From Corynebacterium sp. CNJ-954 (GTDB taxonomy: Bacteria > Actinomycetota > Actinomycetes > Mycobacteriales > Mycobacteriaceae): a stretch of 64,000 nucleotides of DNA. The translations under genes were made by a program, and so were the position numbers. The notes under the pieces are model-generated. The model did no database searches. It saw only the letters and a program-made list of their open reading frames with translations, and was not told the DNA's origin. Positions 1 to 8,991 of the stretch are shown one piece after another (position 1 is the stretch's first letter; each line of letters starts with the position of its first letter). The stretch covers positions 1 to 64,000 of the forward strand of contig NZ_MKKI01000022.1 of the NCBI RefSeq assembly GCF_001942345.1, in the 5' to 3' direction.

Positions 1-547
1 GGCGGGTCAACGACACCGCACCGGCCTCTTGGGTCTCGGTGTCCTGCACGATCAGTGGGGCCACCCGGCACAGCACCTCGTCGGTGACATCGGCCAGGGC
101 GGTGTGGCAGGTGATACCGGTGCTCTGGACCCAGTCGGCCACGCCCAGGGCGACAGCGGCATCGACGGCGTCAGCGGCGTCGGCGGTGTCGACGGTGTCG
201 GCGGTGGTGGGTATCTGCGTCCCGGTGGTGGCCAGAGCGCGGGTGTGCCGGTTGATCCGGGTCCAGATCGCATCCAGGTGATCGACCGAATAGCGCCCGT
301 CGGCACGGAACGAGTGGAACAGGTCGGGCATGCGTGCGGCCAGGTCGGCGGCGTGGGTGTAGCGGTGGGCTTCACGCGGTGTTCTGCGTCGTACGGCCAG
401 GGCGGTGGAGTGGCGGGTGTCTGCCGGGATGGTGGTCAGAAAGGCCACGAGGTCGAGTTCGGCGGTGTTGACGGCCACGGCGAAGCGGGTGGCCAGGGTG
501 GTGTAGGACTCGCCGGTGGTGGGTTCGGTGGTGTAGCTGCTGGTCAT
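1..547 (-). CDS. DUF222 / HNH-endonuclease family protein, N-terminal part (cut by window edge)
   Basis: The minus-strand reading frame starts at the ATG at 547 behind a strong ribosome site (AAGGAGG) and stays open to the window edge, so the C-terminal part is missing. The visible 182 residues have the Arg/Ala-rich helical pattern of DUF222 proteins (RRTPREAHRYTHAADLAARM, then YSVDHLDAIWTRIN), which in Corynebacterium usually precede a C-terminal HNH nuclease domain. The HNH part would lie outside the window, so nuclease function is inferred. A short repeat of Val/Asp/Thr/Ala codons (about residues 115-133) comes from a GTCGACACC-like tandem repeat. These genes are multicopy in the genus and of unclear role. 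Confidence 0.65.
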   Translation of the reverse strand, partial: MTSSYTTEPTTGESYTTLATRFAVAVNTAELDLVAFLTTIPADTRHSTALAVRRRTPREAHRYTHAADLAARMPDLFHSFRADGRYSVDHLDAIWTRINRHTRALATTGTQIPTTADTVDTADAADAVDAAVALGVADWVQSTGITCHTALADVTDEVLCRVAPLIVQDTETQEAGAVSLTR

Positions 548-642
548 GGTGTCCCCTCCTTGGATACGAACACTGTATCGCATCAGTGGTACACCAAAAC
601 CAGGAACGAACAATAAATAGAACAGGAGTTCGAAACTGAAGG

Positions 643-1098
643 CTAGACGAGCTCCGCTGCCTGAGACAGAAGCTCCGGGAGGTCCTCGGGGAAGTACCGC
701 ACCTCCGTCTCACGGAGTTCCGCCACGCTCCACCACCGGGCCGTGACCATCGCGGCCCTCTCCAGCTCCGTCCACCCACCGGGACTCCACCGAGACGCCG
801 GTGCACGGGCTGCGAAGAAGTGCTCGACCTGATGTCGGGCCACACCATGGTCGGTGAAATCGAATTCCCTACGGTGGAACGGGCCGACGAGCTCAAGCCC
901 CTCCAGACCCGTTTCCTCACGGAGCTCCCGGATGGCAGCACCGTGCAGCGTCTCGCCGTCCTCGCAGCCCCCGCCGACCGTGAACCAGAACCGCACGGTG
1001 TCGGTGGCGTCGGAAAGATCCCGGCCCTCGAAGAGCAGGACGCGGGACGACGGGTCGAGGAGCACCACCCGTGCCGCGGTGCGGACATGGTCAGCCAT
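643..1098 (-). CDS. Nudix hydrolase
   Basis: A 151-residue protein with a full Nudix box at residues 43-65 (G-x5-E-x7-REL-R-EE-T-G-L), the Mg2+-binding loop-helix that hydrolyses nucleoside-diphosphate-X substrates. The rest (RFWFTVGGGCEDGE before the box, WWSVAEL near the C-terminus) matches small stand-alone housecleaning Nudix enzymes. The substrate cannot be told from sequence. Its ATG lies 12 bases after the end of the UbiB-like gene on the same strand, so the two may be co-transcribed. A 7-bp inverted repeat (GACCGGG/CCCGGTC, 1099-1119) spans the junction. Confidence 0.9.
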   Translation of the reverse strand: MADHVRTAARVVLLDPSSRVLLFEGRDLSDATDTVRFWFTVGGGCEDGETLHGAAIRELREETGLEGLELVGPFHRREFDFTDHGVARHQVEHFFAARAPASRWSPGGWTELERAAMVTARWWSVAELRETEVRYFPEDLPELLSQAAELV

Positions 1099-1109
1099 GA
1101 CCGGGAAGA

Positions 1110-2864
1110 CTACCCGGTCCCACGACCGCCCACCAGCGCGTACAGGAACGGCATCGCCGAGATCACCATCATGGACGTACCGATGCCGAAGGCGACGCCA
1201 CCGTCGGCACTGCTGCGGAGCACCGCGCCGCCGATGACGAGCCCGACGAAGATGATCGCGGCGACGACGCGCACTGCCGCGCGTTCCAGACGTTTGAGCT
1301 GCCGTTCGACCTGCGGCGTGTTGACCGAGAGGTCACCACTCGCGATCATCGTGATCGCATTGTCCAGGCGTCGGGGCAGACGGCCGAGTACCCGGGCGGT
1401 GGTCACCGTCGTGGTGAGCGCACGGTGCGCCAGGTCCTTCGCCGAGGAACCGGCCCGCTCCCTGATCAGCCGCGCGGCGAAGGGCTCCACCGAATCCCAG
1501 ATGTTGAATCGGGGGTCCAGCGTGGAACACAGTCCGGAGAGCATCGACACGGCCCGCATGATCAGCAGGAAGTTCTCCGGCAACTGGAACGGCATCGAGC
1601 GGATGACGTCACGGAACCGTCTGGCGAAATCCTCGAACTCGCGGGGGTCGACATGCTGCAGGTCCATGACCCCCATCCCGCCGAAGCGGGCGAAGAGCTC
1701 GGTCATCGCCACCTGCAGTTCCGCCGTGTCCGCGGTCGGGAGCAGCACACCCAGGTGTTTCATGGCGTCGACCATGCCCGGTCCGTCCTGCATCCCCACC
1801 GCGACCACCAGGTCCTGGAGCTCCGACTTCAGCTCGTCATCGACGGTGCCGGTCATCCCGAAATCGATGAAAGTCAGACGGAACCCGTCGGTGGCACCGG
1901 CGTCGTCCGGGGTGACGAAGATATTTCCCGGGTGAGGGTCGGCATGGAAATGGCCGGTGTCGAAGAGCTGCGTGAACATCGACTCGGCGAGCCGCTCGGC
2001 CACCGCCGACGGGTCGATACCGGCGGAGCGCAGGCCGTCGACATCACTGATCTTGATCGCCGTGACATCCTGCAGGGTCAGGACGTGTCGGGTGCTGCGC
2101 TCCCACACGACCGTCGGGGCGTCCACGAGCGGGGAGTCTGCCCGGAAACTTGTGCGGAAAGCATCTGCTTCCGCCGCTTCGTGCAGGTAGTCGATCTCCT
2201 CGTAGCTGGTGCGGGCGAACTCCTCGACCAGAGCCGGTACGTCGGCCCGGGTGGCGATGAACCGGATCCGTGACAGCCACGCGGCGATGCGGCGCAGGGC
2301 AGCCAGATCGACGTCGACGATATCGGCGATACCCGGCCGTTGGATCTTCACCACGACGTCGGTGAAGCCGACGTCCGCGGCGTCCTGCGCCCGCAACCGG
2401 GCCCTGTACGCCTGGCCCAGGGAGGCCGCCGCCAACGGCTGTGGTGAGAATGCGTCGAACGCCCGCGTGAGTGGCATACCCAGGTCAGACTCGGCCAGCG
2501 CGATCATGGCGGCTGCATCCTCCGCCGGAACCTTGTCCTGCAGTTCGGCGAGTTCGTCGGTGACCGACGACGGCAGAATGTCGATCCGGGTCGACATGAA
2601 CTGGCCGACCTTGATCATCAGTCCGCCGAGCCCGGTGGCCAGGACGCGGAAGCGGGCGGCCGCACGGACGAACCGGCGCTCCTGGCCGCGCTGGCTGAGC
2701 CTGCGCAGGCCGAGACGTGGCAGCACGATCTCGAACCACCACATCTGCACCATCAGCCGCAGACCGAAGGTGGTGATGCGCCGGTAACGGCGGCGGAGAG
2801 CTCTCCGGTCGCTCCGGCGGTCAGTCTTCCGGGACACCGTCGGCACGGTCGACACCGTCGACAC
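1110..2864 (-). CDS. ABC1/UbiB/AarF-family atypical kinase
   Basis: About 585 residues with the full set of UbiB-family motifs: the KVGQ motif (KVGQFMSTRIDILP), the Ala-rich loop AAASLGQAYRA, the lysine strand VVKIQRP, the catalytic HADPHPGN and the metal-binding IDFG. Two hydrophobic helices end the protein, as in membrane-anchored UbiB members. Family members act as atypical ATPases/kinases linked to quinone or lipid metabolism; in an actinobacterium using menaquinone the exact role is unknown. Four in-frame GTG codons (2864, 2855, 2846, 2837) overlap the PadR gene. I chose 2864 because GAGGA lies 5 bases upstream; 2837 is also possible. The overlap implies translational coupling to PadR. 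Confidence 0.85.
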   Translation of the reverse strand: MSTVSTVPTVSRKTDRRSDRRALRRRYRRITTFGLRLMVQMWWFEIVLPRLGLRRLSQRGQERRFVRAAARFRVLATGLGGLMIKVGQFMSTRIDILPSSVTDELAELQDKVPAEDAAAMIALAESDLGMPLTRAFDAFSPQPLAAASLGQAYRARLRAQDAADVGFTDVVVKIQRPGIADIVDVDLAALRRIAAWLSRIRFIATRADVPALVEEFARTSYEEIDYLHEAAEADAFRTSFRADSPLVDAPTVVWERSTRHVLTLQDVTAIKISDVDGLRSAGIDPSAVAERLAESMFTQLFDTGHFHADPHPGNIFVTPDDAGATDGFRLTFIDFGMTGTVDDELKSELQDLVVAVGMQDGPGMVDAMKHLGVLLPTADTAELQVAMTELFARFGGMGVMDLQHVDPREFEDFARRFRDVIRSMPFQLPENFLLIMRAVSMLSGLCSTLDPRFNIWDSVEPFAARLIRERAGSSAKDLAHRALTTTVTTARVLGRLPRRLDNAITMIASGDLSVNTPQVERQLKRLERAAVRVVAAIIFVGLVIGGAVLRSSADGGVAFGIGTSMMVISAMPFLYALVGGRGTG

Positions 2865-3453
2865 CGTTGTCCTCGGCGAGGATGCCGTAGATCTGACGGC
2901 GGGTCTCGTCGAGCAGGGCAGTGGCACGACGTCGTTGGTCCTCGGTGCCGCTGATGCCGATCTGGTGCACCGCCTGGCCGAGCTTCACCCCGGATTTCGG
3001 CAGTTCCCCACGGCCGTCGAAGATCCGGGTGAACGCGTCCCACGGTGCCGGGGTGGCGTCGTCCTCCGTGACGTCGTCGGCCTCCGCACGTCCTGCGTCG
3101 GTCAGCGTGTAGGTCCGACGGCCGTCGGACTCCTCCACGGTGGCCAACCCTTCGTCGACGAGGAGCTGCAGCTCCGGGTAGATCTCCGCGGCCCCCGGTG
3201 GTTCATGGCCGTCCTGTGCGCCGTGACTGTCGGCGATCTCGCGGACGACCTGACCGCCGTGGCGCGGCCCGTCCGCGAGGACGCCGAGCACGGTCGCGTG
3301 CACACTCCGGCGGGGTCGGGACGTGCGGCGGGCCTGCTCCTGCGTCGTGGCCGGCGCAGGGAACGGCAGGTATCCCCGCACGTTCTCGAGCAGGTTCCAC
3401 AGCGCCGCCGGATCCGGGGAGCCGTCGTATCGGTTCTGGTGAGAATATCCCAT
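2821..3453 (-). CDS. PadR-family transcriptional regulator
   Basis: A 210-residue protein with a PadR-like winged helix at about residues 48-118 (VHATVLGVLADGPRHGGQVV, then EIYPELQLLVDEGLATVEE, then RRTYTLTDAGR). The C-terminal half is the dimerisation and effector segment. PadR proteins are repressors that release DNA on binding small molecules. It sits directly upstream of, and overlaps, the UbiB-like gene, so autoregulation of that pair is the simplest reading. The last 15 residues (GVDGVDRADGV) are encoded by a 9-bp GTCGACGGT-type repeat that in the other frame supplies the start codons of the next gene. Confidence 0.75.
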   Translation of the reverse strand: MGYSHQNRYDGSPDPAALWNLLENVRGYLPFPAPATTQEQARRTSRPRRSVHATVLGVLADGPRHGGQVVREIADSHGAQDGHEPPGAAEIYPELQLLVDEGLATVEESDGRRTYTLTDAGRAEADDVTEDDATPAPWDAFTRIFDGRGELPKSGVKLGQAVHQIGISGTEDQRRRATALLDETRRQIYGILAEDNGVDGVDRADGVPED

Positions 3454-3539
3454 GTCAGCGCCTCCATGCGCCTGGTGACGGATAGGTGGACCACACCAAC
3501 GCTACCTGCGCTCCCTGTCCGGCACCTGGGAGCTGCCGG

Positions 3540-4421
3540 TCAGTGGCCGTTGGCGCGGAGCACCTCGACCGCGCGCACCGTCGCGTGGCCACGCCACTCC
3601 AGGGAAGCGGCGGGCGAGTAGCTGGTGAAGTCGACGGGCCACCCGCCGTCGGTGCACTGCGACCGCTCCAGTCGGTCCAGGTCGTCCTCGAGGGCAGCGG
3701 TGTCTAACAGTTCGCGGACCGGCTGATCAGGGAAGGGGGAGATGTCGAGGAGCCGCAGCGTCTCGCCTTCCGCCCCTCCGGTGACCGGGACCGCACCGTC
3801 CGACGGCACGAATCGTCCCAGTGTCCTGATCTGGTCGGACGCGTCACCTGTGGCGTCGAGCAATTGCAGGGCGAAGGAAAGGACGTAGGCGAATGGAGGG
3901 TCCTGAAGCTTATTCAGATCGTGGATCGCATTGATGCAGTACTGCGTGGCTGTCGAGAGCCACGGGTGGTCCCGCACCCTGTCATCGCTGTGTGCGAGCA
4001 GGTGTGCCTGCGCTGCCACTGCGGCCGTGATCTGCAGCGACGACACCATCGGGTCGGCGTTCACCCAGAATGGTGAGCAGGCAGTGGGGTCGGCGAGGGG
4101 GAGGGCGAAGGGGAGGCCACCGTCGGGCAAAGTCACTGACTCCAACCAGTCGAGGAGATCGACCGTGTGTGGTGATAGCGCAGGGGCCGCGCTGACCAGT
4201 GCTTCGAGGGCGTGCAACGCCCCCGCCGGCTGGCTCTCTGGTGCACGTAGGTCGGGCTCCAGCCCCCAGCCGTAGCCGCCGTCGTCGTTGCGGTAGGCGC
4301 CGAGGGCACGGACGACCGCGTCATGGCCGGAACCGGTGGTCAGTATCTCGAACCGGTGTCTGTCGAGGGTACGTGCGTGGGAGGTCATGAACTGGGAGGC
4401 AAGTGTGAGGTCGATGCTCAT
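3540..4421 (-). CDS. Alpha/alpha-toroid (prenyltransferase/squalene-oxidase-like) protein
   Basis: A 293-residue cytosolic protein without signal peptide. Repeated helical pairs with QW-like DGG motifs (NDDGGYGWGLEPD near residue 45, LPDGGLPFALP near 100, CTDGGWPVDF near 265) match the terpenoid cyclase / protein prenyltransferase toroid fold. The DxDD or DXDDTA acid motif of real cyclases is not seen, so catalysis is doubtful. Start ATG at 4421 overlaps the stop of the AraC gene as ATGA, so the two are translationally coupled and the toroid protein is the likely output of that regulator. Function unknown. Confidence 0.7.
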   Translation of the reverse strand: MSIDLTLASQFMTSHARTLDRHRFEILTTGSGHDAVVRALGAYRNDDGGYGWGLEPDLRAPESQPAGALHALEALVSAAPALSPHTVDLLDWLESVTLPDGGLPFALPLADPTACSPFWVNADPMVSSLQITAAVAAQAHLLAHSDDRVRDHPWLSTATQYCINAIHDLNKLQDPPFAYVLSFALQLLDATGDASDQIRTLGRFVPSDGAVPVTGGAEGETLRLLDISPFPDQPVRELLDTAALEDDLDRLERSQCTDGGWPVDFTSYSPAASLEWRGHATVRAVEVLRANGH

Positions 4422-5137
4422 GATGCCATTGTCCCGTGGGGGCGACCTGGTGTCTTGAAGGAATCGGCCATGGCTGGTGTGTGTGCAATCTGCGATGGTG
4501 TCTGGTCAGCGAACCGCTTCATCTCGCGAGATAGGTGTGCCTGGTCAGCATATCCTGTGGAACTCGCAACCTCACCCGGCGGTACTCCTTCCCGCAGAAG
4601 ATGGAGGGCCGCCTGGAAACGGTGGATCTGCGATAGCATGCTGGGGCCATAGCCGAATTCCGCATCGCACAGCCTGCGCAGTGAGCGTTCCGACATCTCG
4701 TGTCGTGCCGCGATCTGCTGGACGGTTTCGCCGTTCCGTGCGGCCCGGTCGATTGAGGTGGCCAGGCGCAGAGCGCAGGCGTCCGGGCGTGCATGGTCCC
4801 ACAGTGCGATGAACATGTCTTCGAGCCGCTGCGGGTGGATTGGGGGGACTGGGACGATGTCGACCAGCGGGACGCGTTCATTGCGTAGTTCCCGGACGGA
4901 GATCCGGAGTAGGGCATGCGCTACTCCCGGGTCGAAGCGTAGCCCCCATGTCGAGTCGCCGACGCTTACCGGGATAGACACGCAGTGCGTGTCGGGACCG
5001 GCGACGACCAACTCGTCCTGGAACCACATCAGGTCCATTACGCCGTCTGGAAGAATGCCCTGATGTGATTCATCCCGTACTGCCCGCCACAGGGTTACGC
5101 CCGTGATCGTGCTGCGCGTGGATCTGTAGTCGCTCAT
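4418..5137 (-). CDS. AraC-family transcriptional regulator
   Basis: A 239-residue regulator. The N-terminal 110 residues form a sensor-like domain ([24 protein letters not shown]). The C-terminal 100 residues hold two helix-turn-helix units ([20 protein letters not shown] and [23 protein letters not shown]) typical of the AraC DNA-binding domain. Start 5137 was chosen over the longer frame because GGGAGG lies 5 bases upstream of that ATG. It is the first gene of a two-gene unit with the toroid protein. Base composition here is slightly less GC-rich than in the neighbours, which could indicate later acquisition. Confidence 0.82.
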   Translation of the reverse strand: MSDYRSTRSTITGVTLWRAVRDESHQGILPDGVMDLMWFQDELVVAGPDTHCVSIPVSVGDSTWGLRFDPGVAHALLRISVRELRNERVPLVDIVPVPPIHPQRLEDMFIALWDHARPDACALRLATSIDRAARNGETVQQIAARHEMSERSLRRLCDAEFGYGPSMLSQIHRFQAALHLLREGVPPGEVASSTGYADQAHLSREMKRFADQTPSQIAHTPAMADSFKTPGRPHGTMAS

Positions 5138-5248
5138 GGCGCCTCCCGTCGCAAGGTGTGTGATCCAGCATCGCACACCTTTTCCGTGGGGGAGGGCCGA
5201 GGTATCGGCGGAACGGCACTCGGCGACGCGCGCGTTATCCTGAATGCC

Positions 5249-6163
5249 ATGACGGACTCCCGCACCAACGGCCGCTACGCGCCGAGCCCCAGCGGCGACC
5301 TGCACCTCGGCAACCTGCGCACCGCCGTGCTCGCCGAAGCCTGGGCGGGTGCCACGGGACGCGGGTTCGTCCTGCGTATCGATGACATCGACGCGTCACG
5401 GTCCTCGGAGATCTCCGCCTACCGCCAGCTCGAGGACCTTGAGGCCGTCGGTGTCCACTGGGATGGGGCGGTGGCACGGCAGTCGGAGACCGTCGACCGG
5501 TACGACGTGGCCCTGGAACGACTCCAGGAGGACGGTCTGGTCTACGAGTGCTACTGCTCCCGCAAGGACATCCGCGAGGCAGCACGTGCTCCGCACGTCG
5601 TCCCGGGGCACTATCCCGGCACCTGCCGCGACCTGGATGACGCCGAGCGGGAACGGCGTCGGGACGCCCTCGCCGCCGAGGGCCGCGTCCCGTCACTGCG
5701 GTTGCGTGCCCAGGTCAGCGAGTGGACGGTGCGGGAGGCTTTCGCCGTCGACGGCGGGCACTACACCGGTGACGTCGACGACATGGTGCTCAGACGGGGC
5801 GGCCAGGGTGGTGCCGACGTGGGCTTCGCCTACAATCTCGCCGTCGTAGTCGATGACACCCTGGCGGGCGTCGACCAGGTCGTCCGCGGTGACGACCTGT
5901 TGAGTTCCGCACCACGGCAGGCGTACCTGGCGCACCTGCTGGAACTTCCCGAGGTGGAGTACGTGCATGTCCCCCTGGTGCTGGGGCCGACCGGTGACCG
6001 GCTGGCGAAGCGGGACGGGGCGGTCACGCTGCGGGAGATGCCGGGGGACACGCTGGAGGAGAAGGGACGCACCGCACGCGCATGGATTGACCGGTCGATC
6101 GGGGAGGGTGCACTGCACGATCCGGCGCTGTTGTCCCGTGAGCCGGTCACGTGGGAGGGTTAG
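5249..6163 (+). CDS. gluQ: Glutamyl-Q tRNA(Asp) synthetase
   Basis: A 304-residue truncated class I synthetase that activates glutamate and attaches it to queuosine at position 34 of tRNA-Asp. The N-terminus has the HIGH-type signature ([16 protein letters not shown]), a zinc site of the GluQ type (CYC near residue 103, Y-x3-C at HYPGTC), and a KMSKS-like loop (DRLAKRDG). The anticodon-binding domain of full GluRS is absent, as expected. ATG 5249 starts exactly at the conserved N-terminus; the frame is open further upstream but that part is not conserved. The last 4 bases overlap the convergent crotonase gene. Confidence 0.93.
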   Translation: MTDSRTNGRYAPSPSGDLHLGNLRTAVLAEAWAGATGRGFVLRIDDIDASRSSEISAYRQLEDLEAVGVHWDGAVARQSETVDRYDVALERLQEDGLVYECYCSRKDIREAARAPHVVPGHYPGTCRDLDDAERERRRDALAAEGRVPSLRLRAQVSEWTVREAFAVDGGHYTGDVDDMVLRRGGQGGADVGFAYNLAVVVDDTLAGVDQVVRGDDLLSSAPRQAYLAHLLELPEVEYVHVPLVLGPTGDRLAKRDGAVTLREMPGDTLEEKGRTARAWIDRSIGEGALHDPALLSREPVTWEG

Positions 6164-6969
6164 CGCACGCCGCGCCGCTGGAACACGGGCGCGGTCTTCT
6201 TCGCCGCCGCCTTCTGCGCTACGCGGGTGTTCTCCGCGGCGAGCAGCCGGAACTGACGCAGACGTTCCCGCAGGAAAGTGGCGTAGGGGCCGCGTGACCA
6301 GGTCTCGTCCACGAGCTTCTTGGTGTAGGCGACAGAGTCAGGGGAGCGCGTCGCGATCACGGCGGCAAGCTTTTCGGCGTCCTCGACCGGACTCTCGGAA
6401 ACCTCGCTGGCCAGGCCGTACTCGACTGCGGTACGACCGTCGAAGACCTCCCCGGTCATCGTCAGTTTCTTCAGGACGTCCGCCCGCAGCTGCTGGGGCA
6501 GCGTCTGCATGCCCGACATGTCCGGGATCAGACCCCACTTCGACTCGAGGATGCTCCACTGGGCGTCGGCGGTGGTGAACCGCCAGTCCGCGGCGAGTGC
6601 CAGCTGCAGGCCGCCACCGAAACAGTGTCCGTGTACCGCGGCGATCACCGGGACCGGCAGACGACGGAAGCCCCAGCACGCTTCCTGGAACTGGTTCGTC
6701 CCGCGCCACGGACGGGACAGGAACGACGACACCATCGACGAGGGCTTCTTCATCGCAGACGCGAAGTCCAGGCCCGCGCTGAAGGAGCGGCCCTCCCCGG
6801 AGACGATCACCGCACGGATGGTGCGGTCCTTGCGGATGCGCCGGGTGATCGACACCAGTTCGTCGAGGATCTCGAGCGTGAGGGAGTTCAGCTTGTCCGG
6901 ACGGTTGAGCCGGACGTGGGCGATCCGTGTGGGACCGTCGGTGATGGTGAGGGTGGGAAGACCAGTCAT
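6160..6969 (-). CDS. Enoyl-CoA hydratase/isomerase (crotonase) family protein
   Basis: A 269-residue crotonase-fold enzyme. The oxyanion-hole segments are clear ([15 protein letters not shown] near 60 and [19 protein letters not shown] near 118), as is the trimer-forming C-terminal helix region. Such enzymes hydrate or isomerise enoyl-CoA esters in fatty acid or side-chain degradation; a specific substrate cannot be assigned. Start ATG 6969 gives the usual N-terminus ([22 protein letters not shown]). No other beta-oxidation gene lies nearby. Its stop overlaps that of gluQ by 4 bases (convergent). Confidence 0.88.
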   Translation of the reverse strand: MTGLPTLTITDGPTRIAHVRLNRPDKLNSLTLEILDELVSITRRIRKDRTIRAVIVSGEGRSFSAGLDFASAMKKPSSMVSSFLSRPWRGTNQFQEACWGFRRLPVPVIAAVHGHCFGGGLQLALAADWRFTTADAQWSILESKWGLIPDMSGMQTLPQQLRADVLKKLTMTGEVFDGRTAVEYGLASEVSESPVEDAEKLAAVIATRSPDSVAYTKKLVDETWSRGPYATFLRERLRQFRLLAAENTRVAQKAAAKKTAPVFQRRGVR

Positions 6970-7016
6970 GGAGCCAACGCTAGAGCACGGGACACGTCGG
7001 CGCGGGTGAATGGCCG

Positions 7017-8012
7017 TCAGGAGCGGGCCTCGTCCACCGCCGCGAAACTCTCGTCGAGCTCGTCCACGGTCCACGGCACGGAGGCAACCGTCGGTTGACT
7101 CAGTGCCATGGCGGACGTCTGGTCAGGCAGGTAGGCAGCCCCGCTCCTGACCGCAGTGAGCTGGACCCACCCCTTGAGGTCCGACGGAGTGACCCCGATA
7201 GCCCACATCGCCAGGAAGTCGGTGTTCAGCATGTCGATGTTCTCCTCGGCGATGAAGGCACGTGAGCCGTCCTGGCTGGCGGACCTGATCTCCTCGGGAA
7301 CGCTCATGCCCAGGTCACTCAGGAACGTGTTCGCCGGATCATTGTCGTCGGTGACCACGGCGAGCCCCTGCTCACTGATCTGTCCGAACGCGGCGCTGGC
7401 GCCGTCGAGCCCGGGGTGGGCGTCCTTCGTCCCGGCGATCTTGTCGTCCACGGACTGGATCAGGTCAGCGGCGTCCTCGGACCGGTCCAGGATCTCGCCG
7501 GCCAGCTCGGTGACCTCACGCCAGTCGTCCGACTGCGTGTTGTCCCCGACGACCGCGACGGTGGGCGCGATGGCGTTGAGCTTGTCGTAGGTGGCCTGGT
7601 CGGGAACGTAGCTCACGAAAATGACGTCCGGGTCCTCCGCGGCGATGTCCTCGCTGTTGTCGCTCCGTCCGGTCGCATCTGCGGAGTAGGTCTCGACCTG
7701 TCCTGAATCGTTGGTCGCCCAGGGTTTGTCGTCGTCGTAGCCGTCGATGCGGTACTCGATGTCCACGGGGCTGCCCAGGGCGCTGAAGGCGTCGGTCCAC
7801 GCCGGTGAAAAACTCACGACTTTCTCCGGGTTCCTCGGCACCTCGGTCGTCCCCATCGAGTGGGTCACCGCCACGGGACCCGACGTGGTTGTCTCTGACG
7901 CTGATCCGGAATCATCGTTGTCGGAGCAGGCGGTCAGGACGGTGGCTGCGAGGAGGAGCGCGACGGCGGCGGTGCCGCGTCGGCGGCGACTTTGTGCGGG
8001 GAAAGTTGTCAT
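7017..8012 (-). CDS. Iron-siderophore ABC transporter substrate-binding lipoprotein
   Basis: A 331-residue lipoprotein with a signal peptide and lipobox ending in Cys29 (TVLTAC), then a low-complexity linker and a two-lobed periplasmic-binding fold of the FecB/FepB class (VTHSMGTTEVPRNPEKVVSF, then DVIFVSYVPDQATYDKLNAIAPTV split across the domain). It would capture a ferric siderophore at the cell surface. It is transcribed away from the AraC regulator and from the second binding protein plus permeases at 8992-12945, so it may feed the same permease with another ligand or be a partly redundant receptor. A weak DtxR-like site lies at its start. Confidence 0.88.
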   Translation of the reverse strand: MTTFPAQSRRRRGTAAVALLLAATVLTACSDNDDSGSASETTTSGPVAVTHSMGTTEVPRNPEKVVSFSPAWTDAFSALGSPVDIEYRIDGYDDDKPWATNDSGQVETYSADATGRSDNSEDIAAEDPDVIFVSYVPDQATYDKLNAIAPTVAVVGDNTQSDDWREVTELAGEILDRSEDAADLIQSVDDKIAGTKDAHPGLDGASAAFGQISEQGLAVVTDDNDPANTFLSDLGMSVPEEIRSASQDGSRAFIAEENIDMLNTDFLAMWAIGVTPSDLKGWVQLTAVRSGAAYLPDQTSAMALSQPTVASVPWTVDELDESFAAVDEARS

Positions 8013-8013
8013 G

Positions 8014-8032
8014 GAAGCGAAGCCTATACTAA
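8014..8032 (-). promoter_or_regulatory. Possible DtxR-type iron box / shared promoter region
   Basis: Read on the minus strand, the 19 bases match the DtxR consensus TTAGGTTAGSCTAACCTAA at about 12 of 19 positions (TTAG..TAGGCT....CT). On the plus strand it contains TATACT (8025-8030), a good -10 hexamer for the AraC gene. The match is weak and counted by eye, so the site is only suggested by its place before iron-uptake genes. Confidence 0.25.
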
Positions 8033-8073
8033 GTTACTGGCACTATGGAACACCTCGCACAGGACGCCGACCG

Positions 8074-8850
8074 GTGACGGTGGAGAGCAGGAGTCTGCCG
8101 TTCTACCGGGCAGGTGAGCTCAGCTTCGACGTCCGGGCGTTCGGGTGGGACGAGGTCTTTGTCCGGGACACTGTCTGGGGCGAGCACTCGCACCCCACCC
8201 ACGAACTCCTCTGGCACGACTACGGCTCCGGTGCCGTGAGTGTCGGCCAGCGCGTATGGACGATCGCAGGGGGTGTGGCGTTGTGGATTCCCGCCGGGCT
8301 GGTGCACACCGGACGTGCTCACGCAGGTTCACGTCAGCGCACCGTCCACTTCACCGTCGACACCCCGGCGTTGGGGGAGGACCCGGTCACCGTGGAGCTC
8401 ACGCCGCTGCTCGGGCTCCTCATCGACCGGCTCGGCACCACAGGGCTCGGCGGGCGCTCCCGTGAGCTGACCGAGCGGATGATCCTCGACGTCATCACAC
8501 CGTCCGAGCGGGAGCTCGTCCTCTCGATGCCGACCTCGGAACTGCTCGGCCCGATCGTGGAGAGGATGCGTGACTGTCCGGCCGATCAGACCACGTTGAG
8601 TGTCTGGGCGACCCGGCTCGGAGTGAGCACGAAGACCATCACCCGCACGTTTGAGGCGGAGACCGGGCTGGGTTTCAGCAGGTGGATCGCGATGGCGAGA
8701 ATGAAGCATGCGGTGGTGCTGCTCGGTGCGGGGGATGAGATCGCCGAGGTGGCGGAGCAGGTCGGGTACCGGTCGGCGAGTGCGTTCATCACCGCGTTCC
8801 GACGTGCGACAGGCCTGACACCGGGGCAGTTCAGGTCTCCGGAGCAGTGA
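8074..8850 (+). CDS. AraC-family regulator of siderophore uptake (probable)
   Basis: A 258-residue regulator: an N-terminal cupin-like sensor (HSHPTHELLWHDYGSG, then IPAGLVHTG) and a C-terminal AraC DNA-binding domain with two HTH units (WATRLGVSTKTITRTFEAE and IAEVAEQVGYRSASAFITAF). It lies between two siderophore-binding lipoproteins, which points to ligand-dependent control of uptake as in the PchR/YbtA/AlcR type. I chose GTG 8074, because the in-frame ATG at 8011 would overlap the start codon of the divergent lipoprotein. Sensing of a siderophore is inferred from position only. Confidence 0.82.
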   Translation: MTVESRSLPFYRAGELSFDVRAFGWDEVFVRDTVWGEHSHPTHELLWHDYGSGAVSVGQRVWTIAGGVALWIPAGLVHTGRAHAGSRQRTVHFTVDTPALGEDPVTVELTPLLGLLIDRLGTTGLGGRSRELTERMILDVITPSERELVLSMPTSELLGPIVERMRDCPADQTTLSVWATRLGVSTKTITRTFEAETGLGFSRWIAMARMKHAVVLLGAGDEIAEVAEQVGYRSASAFITAFRRATGLTPGQFRSPEQ

Positions 8851-8911
8851 CGGCCCGGTGTCCGATCCGCGAAATGCTCTGTCCTGAATGCGTGATTGCG
8901 AACAGGGTACC

Positions 8912-8928
8912 CTCAAAGCTACTTTGAG
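8912..8928. promoter_or_regulatory. Inverted repeat upstream of siderophore-uptake operon
   Basis: CTCAAAG-CTA-CTTTGAG is a perfect 7-bp dyad with 3-base spacer, in the 141-bp gap between the AraC gene and the binding-protein/permease operon. No T-run follows it, so an operator is more likely than a terminator. The AraC protein next door or an iron regulator could bind it. Confidence 0.4.
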
Positions 8929-8991
8929 CAGGCATGCCTTATTCGGGCGTGGCACTTCTGACGTTTCCCTTCCGCCGAAAGGTTCGACCCC

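Noticed and set aside
29-616. Plus-strand 195-codon frame at the left edge
   Set aside because: It is antisense to the DUF222 gene, Gly/Val-rich, without ribosome site or family features; typical shadow frame in GC-rich DNA.
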